Source of the DNA: Flaccisagitta enflata
Taxonomy: Eukaryota; Chaetognatha; Sagittoidea; Aphragmophora
Assembly: GCA_965153355.1 (NCBI GenBank)
Contig: OZ231127.1
Location: 52,514,001-52,578,000 of the forward strand
Direction: 5' to 3'
DNA length: 64,000 nt
Shown: positions 52,455 to 64,000 of the stretch, piece after piece
How the letters are laid out: each line of letters opens with the position of its first letter
Position numbering within the stretch: position 1 is the first letter of the stretch
Notes under the pieces: generated by a model
Database searches by the model: none
Told to the model about the DNA's origin: nothing
The model's input: the letters and a program-made list of their open reading frames with translations, nothing else
Made by a program: the position numbers and the translations under genes

Positions 52455-52583
52455 AAGAAAGAAAGAAAGAGAGAAAGAAAGAAAGAAACAAACAAACAAA
52501 CAAACAAAGAAACAAAGAAACAAAGAAAGAAACAAAGAAAGCAAGGAAAAGAAAAAAGAAAGGAAAAAAGGACAAGAGAGCGA

Positions 52584-52659
<76 letters not shown>

Positions 52660-52700
52660 CATAGAAAGACATAGAAAGACATAGAAAGACAGATAGAGAA
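52455..52700. repeat. (GAAA)n and (CAAA)n microsatellite
   Basis: GAAA blocks around a CAAA/GAAACAAA segment (52488-52540), ending with four CATAGAAAGA units. Confidence 0.95.
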
Positions 52701-52800
52701 AGAGGCAGAGTTAGTACTGAGAAAACCCGTAGAAAGGCGTAGACGCGGTTTCACGCCTCTCGAATCAACTCAACGAGACAGAAAAAATATCCGCAAAAGA

Positions 52801-53400
52801 TGAAACCTTAACTGCCTCCGCTAGGGTTAGCAGCTCTCTCTCTGGAGAGGAGGCGGCACAATGCATGAGGGTGTCGGGATTGAGTATGAAACCTTAACTA
52901 CCTCCGCTAGGGTAAGCAGCTCTCTCTTGAGTGGAGGTGGCACAATGCGTGAGGGTTAGGGGATAAAGAATGAAACCTTAACTGCCTTTGCTAGGGTAAG
53001 CAGCTTTTTTGGAGGGGTGGCACGAAGCATAAGGGTGTGGGGATTGGGAATGAAACCTCGACTGCCTCCGCTAGGGTAAGCAGCTTTCTCTGGAGAGAGG
53101 GTCGCGTGTGTGAGGTTTGGGTTGTGGGGACTGACACTAACTGCATTTAACAGGACGAGCATCTTACTCTTAGGAGAAGGTTTGTGAGGGGAAACTAACT
53201 TCAATTGCCTATGTAAGGGTAAGCATCCCCCTTCTTGGAAGGGATGGCATTAGGTGGCGTTGGAGATGAAGCATTCACGCTTGTGTTTAAGGTATCACTC
53301 CCTGCAAACGTGAGGTTAGGGATAGTTTGTAAGGGGGAGAGGTGATGCAAACTTTGCAATGGTAAGCATCGTTCTCCAGAAAAATAAAAGTTTCTTGGAT
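52801..53400. repeat. ~85-bp degenerate tandem array, 6-8 copies
   Basis: TGAAACCTTAACTGCCTCCG with GCTAGGGTAAGCAGC starts at 52801, 52887, 52971 and 53051. More divergent copies start at about 53137, 53190, 53265 and 53342 (AAGCATC cores). Confidence 0.82.
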
Positions 53401-54021
53401 AATCTACAAGGGCCAACCCTTTTTCTCTGAATGCTGAGTGGAAATGGTAATTTCCCAGGAAAAATCAAGGCCTGGATATGTTGTCGTAAAGCATTTAGTC
53501 AACAAGATCAAGAGCATTTACTACGAAACAGTTGGGACTAAATGAATTACGTGCAGTAAAGCTTTAAGTTAATGACACTAAAAACAGCGGCACCAGACGC
53601 AAATGCATCTCTCAGCAAAAGAGAAAAGAAAGACGAAAAAAGCTCATAACCGAGTCTCAGCTTCCTTTTCTTTACCACCACAAGAGTCTCGCGACTGATT
53701 ATAGAAATACAAAAACCCATTATCTCAAATTTTACCCCTCAAATCACTTTGGCGTGAATGCAAGGCGCCGGCTTTCAACGTTGGTGGTGAGAAAAGGGAG
53801 GAGAGAAGAGGAGAGGAGAGTGAGGACGAGGAAGATGGTGGACAGGGTACAATGACATTTGGCTACTCCGCCTCGTACTTTCTCTTCAGTTTATGTTTTT
53901 TTTTTTTCAGTCAACGTGGATCTTACTTCTTACTTCATATTCAACATTTCATTTATAGTTTGGATGGGCGAAAGCAATCTCCCTTATCCTCTTGCTCCTT
54001 CTCTTACTGTCACAAAAATGA
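53401..54021. other. Unassigned sequence
   Basis: A GA-rich patch lies at 53785-53840. Nothing recognised. Confidence 0.4.
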
Positions 54022-54230
54022 AACAAGGCCGGATGTACGGCTGACCGGTGGGAAGAGAGAGACTATGATGAAATAGGCCATTTGGACCATTTGGACAAGA
54101 GCAGTGAAGTATAAATCGCCTAAACGCCTAAACGCCTAAACGCCTAAACGCCTAAACGCCTAAACGCCTAAACGCTGATCTACGGACCGACCAACATAGC
54201 GGGTTTAAGAGTAACATGTCAGAGTCCACC
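54022..54230 (-). mobile_element. HINE-like element whose core is an 8-bp repeat
   Basis: AACAAGGCCGGATGTACGGC end, AGGCCATTTGGAC and AAGAGCAGTG blocks, then seven CGCCTAAA octamers (54118-54173) where other copies have GACC repeats, GGACCGACCAACATAGCGGG, and a decayed 5' end. Confidence 0.65.
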
Positions 54231-54790
54231 CGGGTGCGCAAGCAACCACAAATCTGTAGTGACAAAGATATTACGAAAAGCATCTGTGATGATGAACCTC
54301 ACTTTTCTAATTGCTTTATTTACTTTTTGTTATTTCCGGTCCTGGCTCTGGAATACTTAAAATACTTGCTTGAATCAGAAATCTAAAAGTATTCCAGTTG
54401 AACATTTCTTTTTCTTTTTAGCCTGCGGCGTGATATTGTTTTTTCAGTCAGGAAGAAGAAAAAAATGATTTTGAAAAAAAATTTAATGCTGGTAAAGCTA
54501 AGACAATATGAGCTTCACCTAAGCAACGAGTGTTCTGAGATTTCTCCTATGAATGGTGCGCAAGGCTCTTCCCAGCCTATCTTAATATTGCCAGAAATTA
54601 GAATCAATTTGTATGCAAAGTGAATTTTCCGTAGATTCCGCGGAAATGAATGACGAAAATCCACTTTTTTGACGCCTTATCTTAATGGCCAAATAAAGAA
54701 TTTCCGCGGGTCGAGACGAACAACATACCAATTCTGAAATGCCAGAGTGAAGAGATTGATCTCCAGTTTAACGAATTTTGCTTAGTATTC
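54231..54790. other. Unassigned AT-rich spacer
   Basis: Nothing recognised. Confidence 0.4.
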
Positions 54791-55052
54791 TTTTTAGTCG
54801 CGTGCTACGCGACTCTATAAGCCACTTTTCGGTCGGTCCGTCGGTCCGTCGGTTGGTCGGTCCGTCCGTCCGTCACAAAACTCTTTTAAAGGCTTTTTAA
54901 AGCGTTTTTCATGTTTCTGAAAAGTAGAGAAGGAATTTTAAGGAGTAGGCAGTCATTTCAAATGTCTTTTTGAAAAAAAATTGTTTTTCTGTCTGTCTGC
55001 CTGCCTTTTTTGAGAGTGCCGACGCACGCGACTTAGGTCTAATGACCTTGTT
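54791..55052 (+). mobile_element. HINE-like element with AGGTC/GACCT 3' hairpin
   Basis: TTTTTAGTCGCGTGCTACGC, CTATAAGCCACTTTTCGG, GGTCCGTC tract, GCACGCGACT (exact inverse), then AGGTCTAATGACCTTGTTT. Confidence 0.8.
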
Positions 55053-55286
55053 TACCTTGTATAAGCCAAAGGCAAAGATCCGCTTTCTTAATTTAGTAGC
55101 TTGTACATAACCCACTCGCTCTACTCTTCACTGAGTTTCCATACTCACTCTATTTACACACACACATACCCTTGTCAACCAAAGATAAACAGCTAAAGAA
55201 GAAAAAAAAAAGAATGTGTTCAGAAAGTTTTAGCGCCTGGTTGCTTTAACACGAAAGTATGAGAAACTTCCACTCCTTCCAAGTGG
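55053..55286. other. Unassigned spacer
   Basis: Short AT-rich spacer; nothing recognised. Confidence 0.4.
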
Positions 55287-55484
<198 letters not shown>

Positions 55485-55589
55485 CCACTAGCGCAAACGT
55501 CGCCATCCCGGTGGATTTGGGTGTTACATGAGATATCGACGTCACGTAAAACGCGTTTGCGGGGGGATTTTCCTTTGTTAAATATTTCG

Positions 55590-55705
55590 ATCCTCGGTGC
55601 GCGCACAAGCACGTCTACTCGCATTCATTCTAGACTGGCGCACACGCAGACACACGCGAATGCCCGACGTCTTAGCACACGAACGAACGTGCGCGCATTA
55701 GCCTT
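55590..55705. repeat. CpG-rich alternating segment
   Basis: GGTGCGCGCACAAGCACG, GCGCACACGCAGACACACGC and ACGTGCGCGCATTAG resemble the segment at 40095-40340. Confidence 0.6.
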
Positions 55706-55997
55706 GTTCACGTGATGCCAGAACGTCTCCTAAGAAAGAGACGGAGAAAAGAGATGATGAAAGCAAACTGGGGAGGAGACGTAATATGTAGTAGAAAAGG
55801 AAGGGGTGGAGGCAGGAGAAGGAGATGGAGCCAGAATGAGAGATTGCGGAAAAGGCGACGAGGCGACGCGCGCGCCCTCTCCAGGGGGCAACATTTTTCA
55901 CGACAGCAAAAAAATAAAAAAAAAGAAAAGGAACAAAAGACGAACGAGGCAAAGACGAAAAGGGTTGGCATTTTTCCAGACCAAAGAAATAGAGATA

Positions 55998-56406
55998 CCA
56001 TACGACTCAAAAAAAAGACGCACTTTTGAATGACTAATTTTGCCTATGAATATGAAAAAAACTTATGAAAATCATAGGTCATTTGAAAGCCCTTTGAAAG
56101 TACTTTCATTTGGCGCCAATCTGGTATTTCTATCTTTATTCGTTTAGGAATGGCATTAGTTTGAGTAAAAACATTGCCCATTTCAGTTTCGCAATCCCTA
56201 TATAAAAAGGCATTTTCACTAAATAGTGCTTCTCTTTGCAGGGCTCTAGCTTCTAAACCGTTTGAGATACAGACCTGGGATTGGTCTAGATTGAAAGATT
56301 TTTTGAAAATCTTTCAAAATGTCTTTGTCAAAAATTGTTAAAATTATTTTCGATATCTGTTTTGTCAATAAATAGATAGCTGCGTCTTTTTTTTTTATCC
56401 ACGTGG
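55998..56406 (-). mobile_element. 409-bp TA-target MITE, copy B
   Basis: Inverse of 52012-52421, about 97 percent identical by eye; TA at 55996-55997 and 56407-56408. Confidence 0.86.
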
Positions 56407-56409
56407 TAG

Positions 56410-56522
56410 AATGAATGAACGAAGAAATGAATAAACAAAAAGATGAATGAATGAATAAATGAATGAATGAATGAATGAATGAATGAATGAATGAATGAAT
56501 GAATGAATGAATGAATGAATGC
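56410..56522. repeat. (AATG)n microsatellite
   Basis: About 26 AATG units with AAGA and AAAA variants on the left, starting directly at the MITE end. Confidence 0.95.
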
Positions 56523-56960
56523 ACGAATGAATTTAAGAATTAGAGAATGGAATGAGAGAATGAAAAGAAAGAAATAAAGAAAGAACGCAGATAGGAAAGA
56601 ACGAAAATTAGAAAGAACGAAGGAAAGAGCAAACGAAAGAAAGGATGAAGAAAGAAAAGCAGAAGAAAGAGTGAACAAGGAGAGAAACAAAGAAACAAAG
56701 AAGAAATACCAATAAAGGCGGCTCTCGCCGTAGGAAAAAAGTCGTAAGTGCGAGGCTTTGGAATTTCTTGTGATTGTGTTTTGTCTGGTTGATTGCCTTT
56801 TTTTTCTCTGGGCATCTTTGTGGTTTGTACCACTCTCTACATGTGCTTCTCTGTTTGTTCTTTGTTTGCCCATCTCTTTCTCTCTTTCTCTCTCTCTTTC
56901 TCTCTCCCATTCTCATTTTCTCTCTCCCCTTCTCTCTCCCTCTCTCTCTCCCCTTCTCTC
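56523..56960. other. Purine-rich then CT-rich unassigned DNA
   Basis: Degenerate GAAAG/GAACGAAA words to 56705 and CTCTCTTTCT words from 56870; probably decayed microsatellites. Confidence 0.5.
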
Positions 56961-57147
56961 ATGTAACACAGGGTCACAATATTATTGCGGACAGGTGGAT
57001 AGAGGCATCCAACCCCCATCCACACCCCAACCTCAACCCCCACTCACAAGCATCTAGACCGCTTGTTTTTCCATTTTTTCACTTGGACGGACAGACGGAC
57101 CAACAGACCAGTGGATGGACTGACAGACAAAGCCTCTCATAGCATAG
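56961..57147 (-). mobile_element. Modular element, GTTACAT-ending subtype
   Basis: Minus strand: CTATGAGAGGCTTTGTCTGTC, GTCCATCC and GTCCGTCTGTCCGTCC tract, GGGGGTTGGATGCC block shared with 17120, CACCTGTCCGCAATAATATT, GTGACCCTGTGTTAC hairpin. Confidence 0.55.
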
Positions 57148-57805
57148 TTGAAATGAGACAGACAGTGCTGCCAGGATACACAATCATCACCTGGGACATT
57201 TCAATATTCAAATAGACTTCAACTAACTTGATTCCTTGTTTTTGGGAAAAATGCAAAAAATGCAAGAAAATATAGAAAGATTTAAAAAATCATAGCTCCA
57301 AAACTATCAATCGCACAGAATTCTGCTTGGCGTCATCTGAAAGAGGAGAATTAGTTCTTTCTTAGCTATTAATTTCATGTGTAGTCTCATTCTGCCGCCA
57401 AAATGCACTAACTTGCTCAAACGCCGCATAAAACAAAGGGAAATCCGTTTTCCTCTGCAGGACTCAAAAAGACCGAAGGGACTTCGTCTCTTCGACTTTT
57501 TTCCAAATAAGAGGGAAGAGAAAAGAGCAAGAAATTGATAAAAAAAGGAGCATGACACATAATCAAAGATGATTCATAATCAAAGATCAAAAATAATTGA
57601 ACATGGGATGAAAATCATCAGTAGTCGAAATAAGTGCGAAAAATAAGTGGGAAAATCAGCACGAACAAATTATCAAATTGGGAAACATGGGATGGAATGC
57701 TTTGAGGCGGGGCCGATGCCGTATTTTACTGAGATGCTAAACTTCAAAAGTCAAAATCGACCGACAAGGTAATAATCTTTCCGAATGTCTCTTTTTCGGT
57801 TTGTC

Positions 57806-57808
<3 letters not shown>
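57148..57808. other. Unassigned sequence
   Basis: AT-rich DNA with an AAGGGACTTCGTCTC patch; no element ends recognised. Confidence 0.4.

Positions 57809-57889
<81 letters not shown>
57809..57889. repeat. (CT)n microsatellite
   Basis: About 40 CT units. Confidence 0.97.
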
Positions 57890-57892
<3 letters not shown>

Positions 57893-57988
57893 TTGATGTC
57901 TCTATGCCTCTCCAGAGATTTGTGTTTCGCTTAGGGATGGCATGCATTTGTCTCTTCTGCCATTTGCTCATAACCTGGACTTACTTAC

Positions 57989-57990
<2 letters not shown>

Positions 57991-58029
<39 letters not shown>
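57991..58029. repeat. (GA)n microsatellite
   Basis: About 19 GA units. Confidence 0.95.
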
Positions 58030-58650
<621 letters not shown>

Positions 58651-58962
58651 CAGTGGAATGGGGGAGAACAGAAAGATGATATAGATTCTCGTTGATAATC
58701 TTTTAGTGATCAAAAAAGCAAAATGAAAAAAAGAAAAAGATAAACAAGGCCATTTTTAGGTTGACTGATATGTCATGGGAATAAGAAATAATGAATGAAT
58801 AGGTGTATCACTGAATGGATGAATGAATGGTTGAATTAATGGACAAATTGATGATCAATGGAGTGGATGAATGAATGAATAAAGGAATGACAGCTTGAAG
58901 GATGTCTGATTTGAAAAAGCACTGTTTTGCTATTTTCTTCCTGACACAAAACATAATCTCCA

Positions 58963-59117
58963 TTTTTAGTTTCGGACACGCAACTCTATGAGGCTTTGTC
59001 CGTCCGTTGGTCGGTCTTGGTCAGTCCGTCGGTGAGCACGAGTCGAAAAGTGTGAAAACGCGCATTTCAGCTCCTGCCCACCCATCCGCAACTGGTGGCC
59101 GTGTATCCAGCCTTGTT
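58963..59117 (+). mobile_element. HINE-like modular element, AGTTGCGGAC subtype
   Basis: TTTTTAGTTTCGGACACGCAACTC-like start, ATGAGGCTTTGTCCGTCC, GGTC tract, GAGCACGAGTCGAAAAGTG, CATCCGCAACTGG, GGCCGTGTATCCAGCC, TTGTT. Very close to 12104-12274. Confidence 0.8.
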
Positions 59118-59286
59118 AGTCTCAAACACGCGCCTTGTACACTTCCACATGTGATACAACATGAAGATTGCAAAGACCGTAAAAAAAGGTTAGCATCCCT
59201 ACCTACAGCTTAGGACAAAACTTTTACGGGATCATATGGTGTATCATTCTGTCTCTTTTTCTTCCCTGCTTTATTTTGTTTGTTTC

Positions 59287-59412
59287 TTTTTAGTCGCATA
59301 GACACATAACTCTACACCTTGCAGTGTCGGTCGATAGGTCGGTCCGTCTGTGTGAAATGATTTTTTTTCAAATCTGGTAAATTCTACATTACTGCATCTG
59401 TCCAGCCGGCTT
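59287..59412 (+). mobile_element. Truncated HINE-like element
   Basis: TTTTTAGTCGCATAGACACA start, CTCTACACCTTGCAGTGTCG and GGTC tract; 3' end eroded. Confidence 0.5.
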
Positions 59413-59604
59413 TGACTGAATTAATGATATCTGACCTTTTTTTTTTCTTTTCTCTTTCTTTCTCTATTTTACGTCTATTTTTACTCGATGTCTCGTTTAT
59501 CTTTTTTTTCTTTTTTTTCTTCTTTTTTTTTATCCTTTTTTCTTTTCTTTTTTTCTTTCTTTCATTTTTCCATTAATTCTTTCTTTCTTTCTTTCTTTCT
59601 TGCC

Positions 59605-59987
59605 TTTTTTTTAAGTTGATGAATAAGATAAAGAAATCTTTTGAACATTTTTCTGTTAAAGTAATTGTATATATTTTCAATTTTTCTTTCATTCTAGACC
59701 AATCCCCGATCTGTATCTCAAACGGTTTAGGAGCTAAAGCTTGTCAAAGTTGAATTCTAATTTATAAAAATGCTCATTTTTCATTGGGATTGCAAACTGA
59801 TTATGGCAATGTTTCTACTCATTATACGCCATTTTGACACGAATAAAGCTAAAAGCTAATTGCCAGATTGGAGCCAAATGAAAGATTTTTTCAAGAGCTT
59901 TCTAATGGTCTAAGATTATTAGCTATTTTGAAATTCAATAAAACAATTTTCCCTTCAAACGTGCGGCTTTTCTATTGAGTGGAGTAG
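59605..59987 (+). mobile_element. Decayed third copy of the 410-bp MITE
   Basis: TCTAGACCAATCCCCGATCT, TGTATCTCAAACGGTTTAGG, ACGAATAAAG and GCCAAATGAAAG match copies A and B in order; right end GAGTGGAGTAG then TA. The left end is unclear. Confidence 0.65.
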
Positions 59988-60560
59988 TACATAAACATTG
60001 ATCTTAGAGTGAGAGAGATTTTGAGAGAGTCAGATAGAGATCGACCTTCAAAACAGACAATCATGCCTACAGCATCATAAATTTAAAACGCGATCACATG
60101 CAAAGACAGAAGACACTATCGCGGGACACTAAGGCAAAAAAGAGAAAAAAAGCTTGTCCTTAGCACCTGATGGTGCTTCTTTTTGGAAGGTTTATGGTGA
60201 AAAAAACGCGACCACGCCTGCGTTTTGCCCACTTATCACGGTGTGGTTTTGGCTGACGACATATCTCTTAACTTTGAATACTACTTCGTTACCTTGTTTA
60301 AAACACATGCTTTTTCGTCTCGGTTCAAAATGAAATAAAGTAGATAATATCACACTCGGACTATTCTATCCTTCTCACAAACTATCCCTAACTTCAAATC
60401 TGCTTTAAGAGGCTTCTTTTTCTCCTCGTCAAAATTTATTAACGCGCGTCAGAACCGTGACAATTCAATTGATTTCCTCGCATTCTTGAAAACGACTTTT
60501 CGTTCTAAAAGATTTTTTCCCCCATTTGATTTATTTGCTGAACGTACCAATGCTAAAGAC
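59988..60560. other. Unassigned sequence
   Basis: Nothing recognised. Confidence 0.4.
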
Positions 60561-60733
60561 AACAAGGCCAAGAGACGCCCCATAGATGCGTCCTTTTTAG
60601 ATAACACAAAAGAAGAAATGATAATTGAGAGAAAACCCTTTAAATCGCGTTGAGAAATTTTTTTCTTTACAGACAGACCTTTCCTTTCTTCATACAGAGC
60701 CTTTTATAAAGATGCGAGGACGCATCTAAAAAG
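60561..60733 (-). mobile_element. HINE-like element, AGATGCGTCC subtype
   Basis: Minus strand: TTTTTAGATGCGTCC with CGCATCT partner and TATAAAAGG; 3' word GGACGCATCT (exact inverse), then TTGGCCTTGTT. The GTCC tract is reduced to GGTCTGTCTG. Confidence 0.72.
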
Positions 60734-60882
60734 GTGACGATAAAAACAAGTGCATTATGAGTTTTTTTCTCGTATTGCAATCCGTGGTTTCTGATTGCAT
60801 CTTATGTACTTTCACTTGAAATTTACGACACCAAGGTGTCATTCTTACAAATGTCAATACTATCATTTTTGTTTTTGCACAA

Positions 60883-60883
60883 T

Positions 60884-60936
<53 letters not shown>
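60883..60936. repeat. Compound (TG)n(AG)n microsatellite
   Basis: About 13 TG and 14 AG units. Confidence 0.96.
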
Positions 60937-60938
<2 letters not shown>

Positions 60939-61755
60939 CTGGCGTCTGCACCATATCCATGGCGGGGTTCTATCGCGCTTTTCCCATTTACTTAATGCTT
61001 TTTTTTTCTATTCTTTTCTCTCCCATCGATTCTTCATGTCACACAAAAAAATCCTTTCGCTGACGATGGGAATTGAAGGTAAGAACGGGTGGGAGGAAGG
61101 GGTGAGAGCATTGTTTAATTTAGAATGATATCACTGCGTCGGGCATTATTCTATTGGCGGTGATTTCCTTCTATCATTTTTCAGTAACTTGATGCAATTG
61201 TCTCTGTAAGAGGGTATCACTGTATGTACGTCCATTTGCCAGTCTGACGGTCCGCCTCGCATTGTCATTGACTATTGTGGCATGGAACAACTCAGACAAC
61301 GCATCAAGTTGCACTTCAAAACTCGCAGGTGTATTATTTACTGTTGGTAGCTAGCTTGGGCCCATCTGAATTCGTCGGTCAATACGAACACTATCACTTT
61401 TCTACGACTTCATGAGTCTCTATATCTTTAATCTGCTTTGTCGGCACTTGAAATATAAAATCTGTCAAGTAGCGGCTCTTTCACTCTCTTAAGAGTTTGA
61501 ATTATTATCGTTTGTCTTTTCAATTGTTACACACAAACGAGAAGAAGGTTCGCCTTTTTCCTCCTTCGCCCAAAAAGTTATGGCTTCCACAAAGCGACTG
61601 ACTTATGGGCAAATAAGCCGCTTTTCTAAAAATGAACCTTATTTGGGGAGTTTACGATTTTTTAAAAGAGGTTGTAAAGTGAAGAGATCTTTTACGGTCT
61701 CGTCTCTCAGCTCCTCTCCCCTTTCAAGTTTCGTCTTTATGGACAAAACCCGGGA
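60937..61755. other. Unassigned sequence
   Basis: GTAAGAGGGTATC and GTACGTCC at 61205-61232 may be the eroded start of a modular element. No gene recognised. Confidence 0.35.
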
Positions 61756-61777
61756 GTGAGTGAGTGAGTGAGTGAGT

Positions 61778-61829
<52 letters not shown>
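61756..61829. repeat. (GAGT)n(GA)n microsatellite
   Basis: Seven GAGT units then about 23 GA units, similar to 44588-44635. Confidence 0.96.
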
Positions 61830-62356
61830 AGGCACGTCTTTCAACAGTATTGTGCTTTTTGACAAGTTATTCAAATCACTTTGCTGCTTTTACTACATCT
61901 TTTACGATGTCGGGGTCCAACTGAGTGAAGTGGGGAGTGCGGGAAACCAGTTGGGAGATCTGAGACGGAATTCAAAGCATGGGAGCAGTTTGGAAATATT
62001 CAGTATTGCATATGCGGATGTCAGTCCAGTAGTATCCTTTTTTTTCTTTCTTTTCAGCGTTTTTTCCCTTCATTATCTTAAGTGCATGCTGCATACTCAC
62101 GCAACTATGTGCACTGCACTGCAGCCTTGTCCTTACTCTTGGTGGTGATTTAGGCAATGCTGATGAATTTCGATTCCCTATCCACTGAAACAATTCGCAT
62201 TGCATCGAAGACTTTGAGCCATTTTTAACATTTTTAAAACATTTTAAAAGTGATCAAATTCCAACAACCCTCGATTTTTTAAACCATTTTCTTCCTAGAT
62301 TGCTAACGAGGTATTTATGTATGAGGGAGAAAGAAACATCGGGGGAGAGCTAGAAG
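61830..62356. other. Unassigned sequence
   Basis: Nothing recognised. Confidence 0.4.
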
Positions 62357-62465
62357 AAGGAGAGAAAGAAAGAAAAAAAGAAAGAAAGAAAGAAAGAAAG
62401 AGAGAAAGAAAGAAAGAAAGAATGAATGAATGAATGAATGAATGAATAAATGAATGAATGAATGA

Positions 62466-62509
<44 letters not shown>

Positions 62510-62513
62510 ATGA

Positions 62514-62593
<80 letters not shown>

Positions 62594-62650
62594 GAGAAAG
62601 AAAGAAAGAAAGAAAGAAAGAAAAAGAGAGAGAGAGAGAAAGAGAGAAGA
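62357..62650. repeat. (GAAA)n with (GAAT)n island
   Basis: A GAAT block (62420-62463) lies inside GAAA, the same arrangement as at 9735-9842. Confidence 0.96.
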
Positions 62651-62774
62651 GAAACTACGACAAACGAAAAGAGAATATAATTTCTTGAATAAGAATGGGT
62701 GGGACCGAGGGAGTCACTAGAATCTACTTCAATGCTCATGGGCCCCGAACGTGCAAATTACGCATGTGTGCATC

Positions 62775-62998
<224 letters not shown>

Positions 62999-63102
62999 GC
63001 AAGTATAATCCATGCGTTACTTTGACGTTAAGTTGAATAAGACGTTTTAACCCTTTTCAGTAACAAAAAACCTTTTGAGGAAAAGGAGAACTCACGTTGC
63101 TA

Positions 63103-63104
<2 letters not shown>

Positions 63105-63137
<33 letters not shown>
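63105..63137. repeat. (GA)n microsatellite
   Basis: About 16 GA units. Confidence 0.95.
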
Positions 63138-63141
<4 letters not shown>

Positions 63142-64000
63142 TTGTGAGTTGTATTCTGTGAGTTATGGATGAAGACAGAAAGCGTTAGGGCGAGAAGGCA
63201 TGTCATCGTAGATCAAGTTGAATTGTTTAAATACGTTTGAGAATACTTTGGAATATTAAGGACACGATCGTGATTTCTCGTTTTTTTTTCCTGCTCCTGG
63301 AACTGTATGGCAAGTGCTTGTGTAACTGTAAGAAGCAACGGCTAAAATAACCCAGTTTTGAGCACCTTTAAGAATTGTTTAGCTAGTAGAATAACCGACG
63401 GCCTGAGCAACGTACTTCACCGAACACGGTCATGAAGAATCGAATTAACAAGTTAATATTCATATTGCTTCTTAAAAAATAAATCCAATAATCGCGATTT
63501 GATTCTTTCGCTAAGTTCTTATTTATAATTTTAAAATGCTTACACTGTGTCTCCAGCTTTGGAATTGGTGTTAAACCGTAACCGAACTATTTAAGGGCGG
63601 CCAAGGGGACAATGATACCCCGCCCAAGTGCCGCCTACCAGCCGTTAAAAGCGTACCCGAGAAAACGTGAAAATTATGGTGGCTCAGGTTGCATAAGCAA
63701 ATTTACCTACCTCACCTGTCACTATAAACATTTGGGAAATATCTGTCATGTCAATTCTATGTTATATTTCTTGTTTTAGTTTACAGACGATTGTCGCACA
63801 CCTGTAGAGTGTAGACTCGGCAAGAATTAGGATTAAGCGGGATTATGTCTCTTATTCCTGAGAAGCTAACTCCAGTTGAGTGTCGCCTCATCTTCAACTT
63901 TGGATGGAATAATGAATATTCAATGAAGTTGGGAGTAAAAAAAGGCCTTCGGGCTTGAATAAAAGACAGGAAAGAAAATGCCTGGAAATAGAAAAAAAAG
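63138..64000. other. Unassigned low-repeat tail
   Basis: The least repetitive 860 bases of the window. No long open frame, no transposon ends, no RNA gene recognised. Confidence 0.4.

Overview
The window looks like gene-poor nuclear DNA of a multicellular animal, probably an invertebrate. Supporting signs are a spliced gene fragment with GT/AG boundaries and a BTB/POZ-type start, TTAGGG-type telomere-like tracts, very dense di-, tri- and tetranucleotide microsatellites, and many non-autonomous DNA transposons. I cannot name a phylum from the sequence. Nothing resembles a bacterial, viral or organellar gene layout, and I found no convincing rRNA, tRNA or CRISPR.

The only gene I can support is on the + strand at about 20.4-22.2 kb. 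A first coding exon (20443-20803; Gln/Asn-rich, ending in a BTB-like helix) and a second (22068-22205; LNEQR...CDVIV) join in frame across an intron that carries a hAT-like MITE. The rest of the BTB domain is not visible, so the gene is partial or decayed. A pyrimidine tract of about 1 kb lies directly upstream.

Most of the rest is repeats. (1) A modular family of more than 20 copies on both strands has a 5' end TTTTTAG plus a hairpin word, a GTCC/GGTC-type microsatellite, a variable core, a 3' inverted copy of the hairpin word, a 3' hairpin and a TTGTT end. This matches the Helentron-associated (HINE/DINE-1-like) architecture. Several copies carry inverted arms around 20-bp or ~50-bp minisatellites (11.5-12.1, 16.1-16.6 and 23.0-24.0 kb). 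(2) Non-autonomous cut-and-paste elements with readable target-site duplications: five hAT-like (8 bp), four intact copies of TA-target elements in three families, one with TAA, and a long-armed foldback family with TTTA/TAAA. Several are nested; 32.0-33.9 kb holds four layers. (3) Long microsatellites and a heptamer array with higher-order structure (0.3-1.2 kb).

Layout: 0-3 kb heptamer array and family fragments; 3-10 kb microsatellites; 10-13 kb cluster of modular elements and minisatellites; 14-17 kb hAT element and inverted-arm element; 19-22 kb gene fragment; 23-24 kb minisatellite element; 26-34 kb nested transposons; 36-46 kb TIR elements, a foldback and hAT elements; 47-57 kb microsatellites, palindromic MITEs and an ~85-bp tandem array; 58-64 kb more microsatellites and a near-unique tail. 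No transposase, helicase or reverse transcriptase coding was recognised, so every mobile element here looks non-autonomous.
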